Source of the DNA: an uncultured Clostridia bacterium
GTDB taxonomy: Bacteria > Bacillota > Clostridia > Oscillospirales > Oscillospiraceae
DNA: 5,889 bases
Assembly: GCA_945487445.1 (NCBI GenBank)
Contig: CALYTU010000089.1
Location: 1 to 5,889 of the forward strand
Direction of reading: 5' to 3'
How positions within the stretch are numbered: the first letter of the stretch is position 1; the number at the start of each line of letters is the position of its first letter. The notes under the pieces are model-generated. The model saw nothing but the letters and a program-made list of their open reading frames with translations, ran no database searches and was not told the DNA's origin. A program made the position numbers and the translations under genes. This document shows positions 1 through 5,865 of this stretch, piece by piece.

Positions 1-37
1 CATCTGTCATTTCGAACGAAGTGAGAAATGACAGATG
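1..37. repeat. Perfect 13-bp palindrome, small intergenic repeat
   Basis: Bases 1-13 (CATCTGTCATTTC) are the exact reverse complement of bases 25-37 (GAAATGACAGATG), with an 11-base loop GAACGAAGTGA. The arm may extend left beyond the window. No T-run follows on the + strand, so it does not look like a normal intrinsic terminator. Palindromes built around GTCATTTCGA...GAGAAATGAC recur between genes in many Clostridia, as I remember them. Calling this a dispersed repeat rather than a one-off hairpin is inference. Confidence 0.6.
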
Positions 38-84
38 GGGCTACTGAATAGATACTACAAATAAACGACAAACAGGCATAAGAA

Positions 85-122
85 AACGGCGGAAATCCTT
101 TTTTACAAGGGTTTCCGCCGTT
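85..122. terminator. Stem-loop, possible terminator of the upstream gene or of a converging one
   Basis: AACGGCGGAAA (85-95) pairs with TTTCCGCCGTT (112-122). The stem continues through one U-G wobble and two C-G pairs (96-98 with 109-111), giving 14 pairs around a 10-base loop TTTTTTACAA. Read on +, the hairpin is followed by CTGAATATACTCTTTCTC, a poor U-tract. Read on -, it is followed by TTCTTATG, slightly better. It may insulate sigG from the gene to the left, which in many spore formers is sigE, but that gene is not in view. Confidence 0.5.
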
Positions 123-251
123 CTGAATATACTCTTTCTCAGAAGACATGGAAACAAACTTCCTTACGAAGTGCCTCCCTTCGGGGTGCGTTTTTATGCG
201 TTCCGCAGCCGCTCACGGGATCGGCAGACGGGGACAGAACTGCAACCGCGC

Positions 252-281
252 GCATATCGGTCCCATTTGCTGGAAATACTA
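252..281 (+). promoter_or_regulatory. Forespore promoter (SigF/SigG type) for sigG
   Basis: GCATA (252-256) is followed after 15 bases by GGAAATACTA (272-281). This fits the Bacillus SigF pattern (GYATA, about 15 bases, GGNNANANT) at every fixed position. Read in the SigG register, GCATA is followed after 18 bases by AATACTA (275-281), one base away from the SigG -10 pattern CATWHTA. Transcription would start near 287-289, leaving a leader of about 25 bases that still contains the ribosome binding site at 302-306. In B. subtilis, sigG is switched on by SigF and then by its own product; the overlapping match suggests the same logic here. The consensus patterns are from memory. Confidence 0.72.
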
Positions 282-301
282 CCGGGTGAATTCATTCACT
301 C

Positions 302-306
302 GGAGG
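302..306 (+). promoter_or_regulatory. Ribosome binding site of sigG
   Basis: GGAGG lies five bases before the ATG at 312. It fixes the start there rather than at the in-frame GTG at 171, which has no such site and lies upstream of the promoter. Confidence 0.8.
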
Positions 307-311
307 ACATT

Positions 312-1088
312 ATGCAGGGTAAAGTAGAGATCTGCGGGGTGAACACCGCGAAGCTGGGGACGTTGAAGCCGGGGGAGACGGAGGCGCTGCTGCGCCGGAG
401 CCGGGCGGGCGACCGCGAGGCCCGGCAGCAGCTGATCGAGGGAAATCTGCGGCTGGTGCTCTCGGTGATCCAGCGGTTTTTGGGCCGCGGCGAAAACCCG
501 GACGACCTGTTTCAGGTGGGATGCGTGGGGCTTTTGAAGGCCATCAACAATTTTGACCCGGACCTTGACGTGAAATTTTCCACCTACGGCGTTCCGATGA
601 TCTGTGGGGAGATTCGGCGCTATCTGCGCGACAACTCCGCCATCCGTGTCAGCCGCTCCGTGCGGGACACGGCCTACCGTGTGTTACAGTGCAAGGAGCG
701 GCTGCTGGCGGAGCAGGGCCGCGAGGCCACGCTGGAGGAGCTGGCAAAGGCACTGGATCTGCCCCTTTCCACCGTTTCGGAGGCCATGGACGCAATATCG
801 GCGCCGGTTTCCCTCTATGACCCCGTCCACAACGACAGCGGCGACCCGCTTCTGGTGATGGACCAGATCAGCGATCCGCGCAGCACGGATGACCGTTGGC
901 TTGAAGAGCTGGCCCTGAAGGACGCCCTCTCCGCGCTTGGGGAGCGGGAAAAGCATATTCTCTCGCTGCGATACTACGACGGCAAGACACAGACGGAAGT
1001 CGCCCGGGCCATCGGCATCTCCCAGGCCCAGGTTTCCCGCCTCGAAAAAAGTGCTCTCAAGCGTCTGCGCAAGGCCATCGTCTCCTGA
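312..1088 (+). CDS. sigG: RNA polymerase sporulation sigma factor SigG (late forespore)
   Basis: SigG directs RNA polymerase to late forespore genes (spore protection, germination) after engulfment. The 258-residue product is close to the 260 of B. subtilis SigG. It opens with the SigG signature KVEICGVNT (residues 4-12). Region 2 covers about 43-113, including the core-binding stretch DDLFQVGCVGLLKAI (64-78) and the -10 recognition stretch FSTYGVPMICGEIRRYLRD (89-107). Region 3 spans about 115-170. Region 4 follows from 205, with a helix-turn-helix near 225-248 (TEVARAIGISQAQVSRLEK). The family begins at MxxKVEICGV, and a GGAGG site and forespore promoter sit just upstream, so an in-frame extension back to 171 is rejected. 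One oddity is Glu43 where B. subtilis SigG has Asn45, the residue read by the anti-sigma factor Gin/CsfB. The long hairpin downstream probably ends the transcript. Confidence 0.95.
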   Translation: MQGKVEICGVNTAKLGTLKPGETEALLRRSRAGDREARQQLIEGNLRLVLSVIQRFLGRGENPDDLFQVGCVGLLKAINNFDPDLDVKFSTYGVPMICGEIRRYLRDNSAIRVSRSVRDTAYRVLQCKERLLAEQGREATLEELAKALDLPLSTVSEAMDAISAPVSLYDPVHNDSGDPLLVMDQISDPRSTDDRWLEELALKDALSALGEREKHILSLRYYDGKTQTEVARAIGISQAQVSRLEKSALKRLRKAIVS

Positions 1089-1112
1089 TCCTGTTCGTCA
1101 GGCAAAAGAACC

Positions 1113-1214
1113 GGGCAATGACGATAGGGCAATCGGCAACAGAAGTACGACAAAGAAGTAATTCGTATCTCCTGTTGCCGATTGCCTATTTTCTGATAAC
1201 GATTGCCTGTTATC
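1113..1214. repeat. Composite inverted repeat with four GGCAAT cores
   Basis: The core GGCAAT occurs twice on + (1114-1119, 1128-1133) and twice inverted as ATTGCC (1181-1186, 1202-1207), symmetric about a central loop. The inner pair forms the long hairpin annotated separately. The outer right copy sits in the loop of another inverted repeat, GATAAC (1195-1200) with GTTATC (1209-1214). CGATTGCCT followed by RTT appears as a direct repeat at 1180 and 1200. The layout suggests a short mobile palindromic element or an expanded hairpin, not a coding region. Confidence 0.5.
1124..1192 (+). terminator. Long hairpin with T-run, probable sigG terminator
   Basis: Bases 1128-1142 pair with 1172-1186 over 15 uninterrupted base pairs. 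Base G1127 is bulged, then 1124-1126 pair with 1187-1189. The 29-base loop holds a smaller stem, TACGA (1146-1150) with TCGTA (1163-1167). TTTT (1189-1192) follows the right arm, so on + this can act as an intrinsic terminator 36 bases after the sigG stop. The stem is unusually long and the T-run short, so its first role may be that of a repeat. Confidence 0.5.
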
Positions 1215-1291
1215 TCTTTCTGAGAACAGATAGAATAAGAAAAACTTATAACTCAGGAAAGAATATCATGAAGATTTTTTTAAGAAAGCGG

Positions 1292-1320
1292 TTGATTATT
1301 TCGCCTTTGTCATGTATACT
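1292..1320 (+). promoter_or_regulatory. Housekeeping (SigA) promoter for serC-serA
   Basis: TTGATT (1292-1297) and TATACT (1315-1320) are separated by exactly 17 bases. Four of six and five of six positions match the SigA consensus. Transcription should start near 1327, giving a leader of about 73 bases before serC. It lies in an AT-rich stretch between the repeat and the gene and is the best promoter of this type in the window. Confidence 0.7.
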
Positions 1321-1332
1321 AATCATCGGTAC

Positions 1333-1351
1333 AAGAGGTGGTCTGCCTCTT
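1333..1351 (+). promoter_or_regulatory. Inverted repeat in the serC 5' leader
   Basis: AAGAGG (1333-1338) pairs with CCTCTT (1346-1351) across a 7-base loop TGGTCTG. It begins about six bases after the predicted transcription start, so it could be an operator or a 5' hairpin that protects the mRNA. No T-box sequence, riboswitch core or true attenuator T-run is visible. The role is unknown. Confidence 0.3.
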
Positions 1352-1386
1352 ATGAATTTTTCACAAAAGCTCTGTTATCAATTTCC

Positions 1387-1392
1387 AGGAGG
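1387..1392 (+). promoter_or_regulatory. Ribosome binding site of serC
   Basis: AGGAGG lies seven bases before the ATG at 1400. It selects this start over in-frame upstream codons, including an ATG at 1352 that would add 16 residues not found in the family. Confidence 0.85.
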
Positions 1393-1399
1393 TACTATT

Positions 1400-2488
1400 A
1401 TGAAATACGGCCGCACTTATAATTTCTCCGCCGGACCCGCCACCATGCCCGAGCCTGTTCTGGAGGAGATCCGGGATGAAATGATGAACTACCGCGGCAG
1501 CGGCATGTGCGTCATGGAGATGTCCCATCGTTCCAAGGTCTTCCAGCAGATCGTCGATGAAGCCGAAGCGGACCTGCGCGAGCTGATGAACATTCCCGAC
1601 AACTATAAGGTCCTATTTATCCAGGGCGGCGCCACCCTCCAGTTTGCGATGATCCCCATGAACCTGATGAAGAACGGCAAGGCCGTCTACATCGAGACCG
1701 GCGCCTGGTCCAAGAAGGCCATCGCCGAGGCCAAGAAGTACGGGGAAGTCATCGTGGCCGCCTCCTCCAAAGATCAGAATTACTCCTACATCCCCGACTG
1801 CTCCGATCTGGACATTCCCGAAGACACCGATTATGTCTACATCTGCGAAAATGAAACCATTCACGGCGTCACCTGGCCCAAGCTCCCCAACACCAAGGGC
1901 CATGTCCTGGTCTCCGACCAGAGCTCCATGTTCCTGTCCAAGCCCTGCAACGTGTCCGACTACGGCATGATCTACGGCGGCGTGCAGAAGAACATCGGGC
2001 CTGCCGGTCTGGCCATTGTCATCATTCGCGAAGACCTGATCCGCGAGGATCTGGACCCCAAGACCCCCATCTACATGATGTACAAGACCCATGCCGACGC
2101 CGGCTCCATGTACAACACCCCCAACTGCTGGGCCATCTATGTCTGCGGCAAAGTCTTCAAGTACCTGAAGTCCATCGGCGGCCTGGCTGAGATGGAGAAG
2201 ATCAACATCGACAAGGCCAAGGTCTTCTATGACTTCCTCGACAGCTCCAAGCTCTTCAAGGGTACTGTGGTTCCCCAGGACCGCTCTCTGATGAACATTC
2301 CCTTCGTCACCGGCGACAAGGATCTCGACGCCGAAGTCATTGCCTACACCAAGGCTGCCGGCTTTGAGAACCTCAAGGGTCACAAGTCCGTAGGCGGCCT
2401 GCGCGCTTCCATCTACAACGCCATGCCCAAGGACGGCGTGGAAGCCCTTGTCGCATGCCTGAAGAAGTTTGAAGCCGAACACAAATAA
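1400..2488 (+). CDS. serC: Phosphoserine aminotransferase
   Basis: SerC is a PLP enzyme that converts 3-phosphohydroxypyruvate and glutamate to O-phosphoserine and 2-oxoglutarate, the second step of serine synthesis. The product has 362 residues, the usual family length. The start matches the family opening (YNFSAGPATMPEPVLEE, residues 7-23). Substrate and PLP residues can be placed by comparison with the E. coli enzyme: His42-Arg43 in MSHRS, the GGAT phosphate loop at 76-79, Trp103, Thr153 in NETIHGVT, Asp173, Gln196, and Lys197 in GGVQKNIGPAG as the Schiff-base lysine. Asn239-Thr240 and the C-terminal GHKSVGGLRASIYNAMP (327-343), which contributes to substrate binding, are also present. All expected active-site residues appear intact. 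serA follows after 14 bases, so the two are co-transcribed, probably from the promoter at 1292-1320. Confidence 0.96.
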   Translation: MKYGRTYNFSAGPATMPEPVLEEIRDEMMNYRGSGMCVMEMSHRSKVFQQIVDEAEADLRELMNIPDNYKVLFIQGGATLQFAMIPMNLMKNGKAVYIETGAWSKKAIAEAKKYGEVIVAASSKDQNYSYIPDCSDLDIPEDTDYVYICENETIHGVTWPKLPNTKGHVLVSDQSSMFLSKPCNVSDYGMIYGGVQKNIGPAGLAIVIIREDLIREDLDPKTPIYMMYKTHADAGSMYNTPNCWAIYVCGKVFKYLKSIGGLAEMEKINIDKAKVFYDFLDSSKLFKGTVVPQDRSLMNIPFVTGDKDLDAEVIAYTKAAGFENLKGHKSVGGLRASIYNAMPKDGVEALVACLKKFEAEHK

Positions 2489-2493
2489 GGAGG
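2487..2493 (+). promoter_or_regulatory. Ribosome binding site of serA, overlapping the serC stop
   Basis: AAGGAGG shares two bases with the serC TAA stop and lies nine bases before the serA ATG. This arrangement favours translational coupling of serC and serA. Confidence 0.8.
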
Positions 2494-2502
2494 ACGAATC
2501 TA

Positions 2503-3408
2503 ATGCGTATTCTCGTAACCGATGGAATGGACAAGTCCGCAATGGCCGCGCTGCGCGAGAAGGGCCATGAGGTTGTTGAACAGTTCTATGAGCCCGATCA
2601 GCTGGGCGCCGCGCTGCGGGACTTTGACGCGGTTGTTATCCGCTCCAAGACCAAGGTCCGTGCCAACCACATCGACGAGGCCAAGGGCGGCAAGCTGAAG
2701 CTCATTATCCGCGGCGGCGTGGGCGTGGACAACATCGACGTCAAGTACGCCGAGCAGAACGGCATCACCGTCCGCAATACCCCCAAGGCTTCCTCGCAGT
2801 CCGTGGCGGAGCTGGCCCTGGGTCATATGTTCGCCTGCGCCCGCTTTATCTCCGTTGCAGGTCACACCATGCGCGAGGGCAAGTGGGAGAAGAAGGCCTA
2901 CGGCAAGGGCTATGAGCTGCAGGGCAAGACTCTGGGCATCGTGGGCTTCGGCCGCATCGGTCAGCACCTGGGCGTCATGGCCAAGGCCATTGGCATGAAG
3001 GTCGTTGCGTTTGATATCTTCCACATCCCCGGCATCGAAGAGCAGCTGGGTATTCCCTACGTTGAGATGGACGAGCTGCTGGCGCAGTCCGACTTCATCT
3101 CCGTCCACGCGCCCGCGGTCGACGGCGGCGCTCTGATCAACTCTGAGAACATCGCCAAGATGAAGGACGGCGTGACCATCATCAACACCTCCCGCGGCAC
3201 CAACGTGGACGAGGCGGCTCTGCTGGCCGCTCTGGAGTCCGGCAAGGTCCGCGCGGCCGGTCTGGACGTCTGGGCCGAGGAGCCCTCGCAGAATGCGGCG
3301 CTCTACAACCATCCCAACGTCTCCTGCACCCCCCACATCGGCGCCGCCACCGGCGAAGCCCAGAAGCGCATCGGCGCGGAGATCGTGTCGATCATTGAGA
3401 GCTTCTAA
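2503..3408 (+). CDS. serA: D-3-phosphoglycerate dehydrogenase, short form
   Basis: SerA oxidises 3-phosphoglycerate to 3-phosphohydroxypyruvate with NAD+, the first committed step of serine synthesis. The 301 residues form one complete D-2-hydroxyacid dehydrogenase fold. The substrate domain holds RGGVGVDNID (70-79). The nucleotide domain has GFGRIG (148-153), with Asp171 at the end of the next strand, the usual NAD-selecting residue. The catalytic trio is Arg231 in NTSRGTNVDEAAL, Glu260 in DVWAEEPS and His278 in TPHIGAATGEA. The protein ends where longer SerA forms carry a regulatory ACT domain, so feedback inhibition by serine through that domain is not expected. A related 2-hydroxyacid dehydrogenase is the main alternative, but the tight coupling to serC argues for SerA. 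Confidence 0.93.
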   Translation: MRILVTDGMDKSAMAALREKGHEVVEQFYEPDQLGAALRDFDAVVIRSKTKVRANHIDEAKGGKLKLIIRGGVGVDNIDVKYAEQNGITVRNTPKASSQSVAELALGHMFACARFISVAGHTMREGKWEKKAYGKGYELQGKTLGIVGFGRIGQHLGVMAKAIGMKVVAFDIFHIPGIEEQLGIPYVEMDELLAQSDFISVHAPAVDGGALINSENIAKMKDGVTIINTSRGTNVDEAALLAALESGKVRAAGLDVWAEEPSQNAALYNHPNVSCTPHIGAATGEAQKRIGAEIVSIIESF

Positions 3409-3416
3409 TCGCTCTC
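3397..3416 (+). terminator. Weak hairpin spanning the serA stop codon
   Basis: GAGAGC (3397-3402) pairs with GCTCTC (3411-3416) around an 8-base loop that contains the TAA stop. It is followed by CCCGAACCTTG with no T-run, so full termination is unlikely. It may cause partial termination, pausing or 3' end protection between serA and gdhA. Confidence 0.25.
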
Positions 3417-3424
3417 CCCGAACC

Positions 3425-3452
3425 TTGTTTCCCCATTAAATAAGCATATATT
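3425..3452 (+). promoter_or_regulatory. Possible promoter between serA and gdhA
   Basis: TTGTTT (3425-3430) and TATATT (3447-3452) are spaced by 16 bases and resemble a SigA promoter in an AT-rich gap. However, transcription would begin near 3459, inside the GGAGG at 3458-3462 that gdhA needs. The promoter therefore either starts a few bases earlier than usual or is not real, in which case gdhA is read from the serC promoter. Confidence 0.3.
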
Positions 3453-3457
3453 AAAAT

Positions 3458-3462
3458 GGAGG
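3458..3462 (+). promoter_or_regulatory. Ribosome binding site of gdhA
   Basis: GGAGG lies 11 bases before the ATG at 3474, a slightly long gap. An in-frame ATG at 3456 overlaps this site and has no site of its own, so it is not the start. Confidence 0.7.
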
Positions 3463-3473
3463 TCAAAAACACT

Positions 3474-4823
3474 ATGAATGCTTATGTTCAGAGAGTCATT
3501 GAAAACGTGAAGGCCAAGCATGCTGCGGAGCCCGAGTTCGTGCAGACCATCGAGGAAGTTCTTTCCTCCCTGTCTCCCGTGATCGACGCGCATCCCGAGT
3601 ATGAGAAGGTCGACCTGCTGGGCCGTATTGTGGAGCCCGAGCGTATGTTCACCTTCCGTGTTGTCTGGATGGACGACGAGGGCAACTACCACACCAACAC
3701 CGGCTACCGCTGCCAGTTCAACGGCGCTATCGGCCCCTACAAGGGCGGCCTTCGCTTCCAGAAGAACGTCTACCCCGGCATCATCAAGTTCCTGGGCTTT
3801 GAGCAGATCTTCAAGAACGCTCTGACCGGTCTGCCCATCGGCGGCGGCAAGGGCGGCGCTGACTTCGATCCCACCGGCAAGTCCGATGCTGAGATCATGC
3901 GCTTCTGCCAGAGCTTCATGACCGCTCTGTACCGTTACATTGGGCCCGACGTCGACGTTCCCGCCGGCGACATGGGTGTTGGCGGCCGCGAAATCGGCTA
4001 CCTGTTCGGCCAGTACCGCCGCCTGAAGGGCGTGTGGGAGAACGGCGTTCTCACCGGCAAGGGCCAGACCTACGGCGGCTCTGTCATCCGTCCCGAGGCC
4101 ACTGGCTACGGCGCTGTCTACTACCTCAATGAGGTTCTGAAGCACGAGCATGACGACATCAGGGGCAAGACCATTGCCTGCTCCGGTTTCGGCAATGTCA
4201 CCTGGGGCATCTGCAAGAAGGCTGCTCAGCTGGGCGCCAAGGTCGTGACCTTGTCCGGCCCCGACGGCTACATCTACGATCCCGATGGCATCGTTACCGA
4301 AGAGAAGATCAACTACCTCCTCGAGATGCGTGCCTCCAACCGCAACAAGGTCAAGGACTATGCCGACAAGTTCGGTTGCCAGTTCTTCGCCGGCGAGAAG
4401 CCCTGGGGCTGCAAGGTCGACATCATTATGCCTTCCGCCATGCAGAACGACGTCCGTATGGACTCCGCTGAGAAGATCGCTGCCAACCACATCAAGTACT
4501 ACATCGAAGTTGCCAACATGCCCACCACCAACGACGCGCTGGACTTCCTGCGTCATCAGGACGGCATGATCGTTGCTCCTTCCAAGGCTGTCAACGCCGG
4601 CGGCGTGGGCGTCTCTGCTCTTGAGATGGCTCAGAACTCCGAGCGTCTGGTCTGGACTGAGGACGAGGTTGACAATCAGCTGCATCGCATGATGGAGAAC
4701 ATTCATCGTGCTTCCGCTGAGGCTGCCGAAGAGTACGGCCTGGGCTACGACCTGGTTGCCGGCGCCAACATCGCTGGCTTCAAGAAGGTTGCTACCGCCA
4801 TGTTCGAGCAGGGCGCGTTCTAA
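3474..4823 (+). CDS. gdhA: Glutamate dehydrogenase, hexameric, probably NAD-dependent
   Basis: The enzyme interconverts glutamate and 2-oxoglutarate plus ammonium. From the ATG at 3474 the product has 449 residues and aligns from its first residues with C. symbiosum GDH (about 450), which I know well enough to place key sites with a shift of one. Lys90 (GPYKGGLRF) and Lys114 bind substrate. Lys126 (GGGKGGADFDP) and Asp166 (PAGDMGVGGREIGY) are catalytic. Ser381 lies in the C-terminal glutamate pocket. The nucleotide motif is GFGNVTWG (238-245), and SGPDGYIYDP (261-270) follows the second strand. Phe239, Pro263 and Asp264 match the NAD-specific clostridial enzyme rather than the NADP type; that is inference from comparison. 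Codon choice is strongly biased (GGC, AAG, CTG), suggesting high expression. A strong terminator follows. Confidence 0.95.
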   Translation: MNAYVQRVIENVKAKHAAEPEFVQTIEEVLSSLSPVIDAHPEYEKVDLLGRIVEPERMFTFRVVWMDDEGNYHTNTGYRCQFNGAIGPYKGGLRFQKNVYPGIIKFLGFEQIFKNALTGLPIGGGKGGADFDPTGKSDAEIMRFCQSFMTALYRYIGPDVDVPAGDMGVGGREIGYLFGQYRRLKGVWENGVLTGKGQTYGGSVIRPEATGYGAVYYLNEVLKHEHDDIRGKTIACSGFGNVTWGICKKAAQLGAKVVTLSGPDGYIYDPDGIVTEEKINYLLEMRASNRNKVKDYADKFGCQFFAGEKPWGCKVDIIMPSAMQNDVRMDSAEKIAANHIKYYIEVANMPTTNDALDFLRHQDGMIVAPSKAVNAGGVGVSALEMAQNSERLVWTEDEVDNQLHRMMENIHRASAEAAEEYGLGYDLVAGANIAGFKKVATAMFEQGAF

Positions 4824-4855
4824 TCGACCGCTGTCTAGAGCACAACTTGATTCAC

Positions 4856-4887
4856 AACCCCTGGCTTCCTCGGAGGCCAGGGGTTTT
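4856..4887 (+). terminator. Intrinsic terminator after gdhA
   Basis: AACCCCTGGC (4856-4865) pairs with GCCAGGGGTT (4876-4885). Three more pairs, one of them U-G (4866-4868 with 4873-4875), close on a CTCG tetraloop. TTTT (4884-4887) follows. It starts 33 bases after the gdhA stop and is the strongest terminator in the window, marking the end of the serC-serA-gdhA block. Confidence 0.85.
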
Positions 4888-4915
4888 ACCCCTAATCGGA
4901 AACAGAGGGATTTCG

Positions 4916-5809
4916 ATGCTGAAAAAACTCAAGATTAACCCCAAAACGCTCGCGATTGACATCCTGTGTGACATCATCGGTTGCTTTCTCTACGGCGCTG
5001 GCGTGTACAACTTCGCCTATTCCGCCAATTTTGCGCCGGGCGGTGTTTCCGGTCTTGCAATCCTGACGAATACCCTGACCCGCGGCCTTCCCTTCTGTCC
5101 GGACGGTATTCCAATCGGTTTGGGTTCGCTGCTGATTAACATTCCGATCATTCTGATCTGCTTCCGCTCTCTCGGCGGAGCGTATTTTGTCCGTTCCTTT
5201 AAGACCCTCGTCATTTCCTCGCTGATCATGGACTATGTGATGCCCGGACTCTGGATCTATGAGGGAGAACCGATGCTGGCGGCGATTTTCGGCGGATTGC
5301 TGGCAGGCGCGGGGCTTGCCTGCATCTACATGCGGGACTCCTCCACCGGCGGCTCCGATTACGTCATCATCACCATTCAAAAGAAAAAGCCCCAGCTTTC
5401 GCTGGGCGCGGTCTCTATCGCGGTCGACGGCGTGGTTATCCTTCTGGGCGGCATTGTCTACGGCAACGTTGACTCCGCGCTCTACGGCCTGCTCATGACC
5501 ATTACTTACAGCGTAATCATCGACAAGATTATGCTAGGCAATGATTCGAGAAAAATGATGACCATCATTACCACCAACGGCGGTGAAATCTCCACACGGA
5601 TCACAAACGAGATCGAACGCGGCGTCACGATCCTGACCGGAACGGGCGCCTATACCGGGCAGGAGAAGGATCTGCTCATCTGCGCCTGCTCCAAGCCCGA
5701 GGTGTTCAAAATCAAACGGATCGCGCATGAGGAAGACGATAACTCTTTTGTGATGGTCAGCTCCATCGACGCGGCTTACGGCTTCGGCTTCAAGCCGCAT
5801 GGAAAATAA
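4916..5809 (+). CDS. YitT-family membrane protein (DUF161 + DUF2179)
   Basis: The 297-residue product has an N-terminal membrane part and a soluble C-terminal domain, the standard YitT layout. Hydrophobic segments lie near 14-34, 67-84, 93-110, 119-138, 163-182 and 186-205. Family motifs include APGGVSGLA (40-48) after the first segment, and STGGSDYV (143-150), the matching glycine motif in the second half, which points to an internal repeat. The DUF2179 domain (about 212-292) shows GTGAYTGQEKDLL (242-254) and VSSIDAAYGFGF (281-292). The function of the family is not established; a transport role is often suggested. The ATG at 4916 is preceded seven bases earlier by AGAGG. The in-frame ATG at 4847 lies before the gdhA terminator and would put the terminator inside the coding region, so it is rejected. 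No clear promoter is seen in the 28 bases after the terminator. Confidence 0.9.
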   Translation: MLKKLKINPKTLAIDILCDIIGCFLYGAGVYNFAYSANFAPGGVSGLAILTNTLTRGLPFCPDGIPIGLGSLLINIPIILICFRSLGGAYFVRSFKTLVISSLIMDYVMPGLWIYEGEPMLAAIFGGLLAGAGLACIYMRDSSTGGSDYVIITIQKKKPQLSLGAVSIAVDGVVILLGGIVYGNVDSALYGLLMTITYSVIIDKIMLGNDSRKMMTIITTNGGEISTRITNEIERGVTILTGTGAYTGQEKDLLICACSKPEVFKIKRIAHEEDDNSFVMVSSIDAAYGFGFKPHGK

Positions 5810-5845
5810 GGGCTGAACATAGAAAAAAAGGAAATCGCACGTTGT

Positions 5846-5865
5846 AAAATGAAGTTGCGCATTTT
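5846..5865 (+). other. Weak AT-rich hairpin after the YitT gene
   Basis: AAAATG (5846-5851) pairs with CATTTT (5860-5865) across an 8-base loop. The right arm itself ends in TTTT, so weak termination is possible. The rest of 5810-5889 is A-rich, and I see no gene or clear signal in it. Confidence 0.25.

Noticed and set aside
171..311. In-frame N-terminal extension of sigG from a GTG at 171
   Set aside because: It has no ribosome binding site, an arginine-rich sequence unlike the family, and it lies upstream of the forespore promoter. The family opening begins right after the ATG at 312.
1118..1399. In-frame extension of serC back to 1118
   Set aside because: It runs through the hairpin and the promoter; the SerC family begins at the ATG at 1400 behind AGGAGG.
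1321..1399. T-box or riboswitch before serC
   Set aside because: The leader is only about 73 bases long and lacks a T-box sequence, a specifier stem and a proper terminator.
1613..2542. Long minus-strand open frame opposite serC
   Set aside because: It is rich in Gly, Val, Asp and His with no family motif, as expected from the reverse strand of a GC-biased gene. serC opposite it is certain.
2500..3336. Long minus-strand open frame opposite serA
   Set aside because: It has the same shadow composition, no ribosome binding site and no recognisable domain.
3405..4706. 433-codon minus-strand open frame opposite gdhA
   Set aside because: Striking in length, but explained by strong codon bias in gdhA. 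The low-complexity Val/Gly/Ala/Asp protein has no motifs. Antisense frames opposite GDH genes are a known curiosity and are not proof of a gene.
4878..4908. Forespore-type -10 (GGAAACAGA) before the YitT gene
   Set aside because: The final T is missing and no GYATA-like -35 lies 15 bases upstream.
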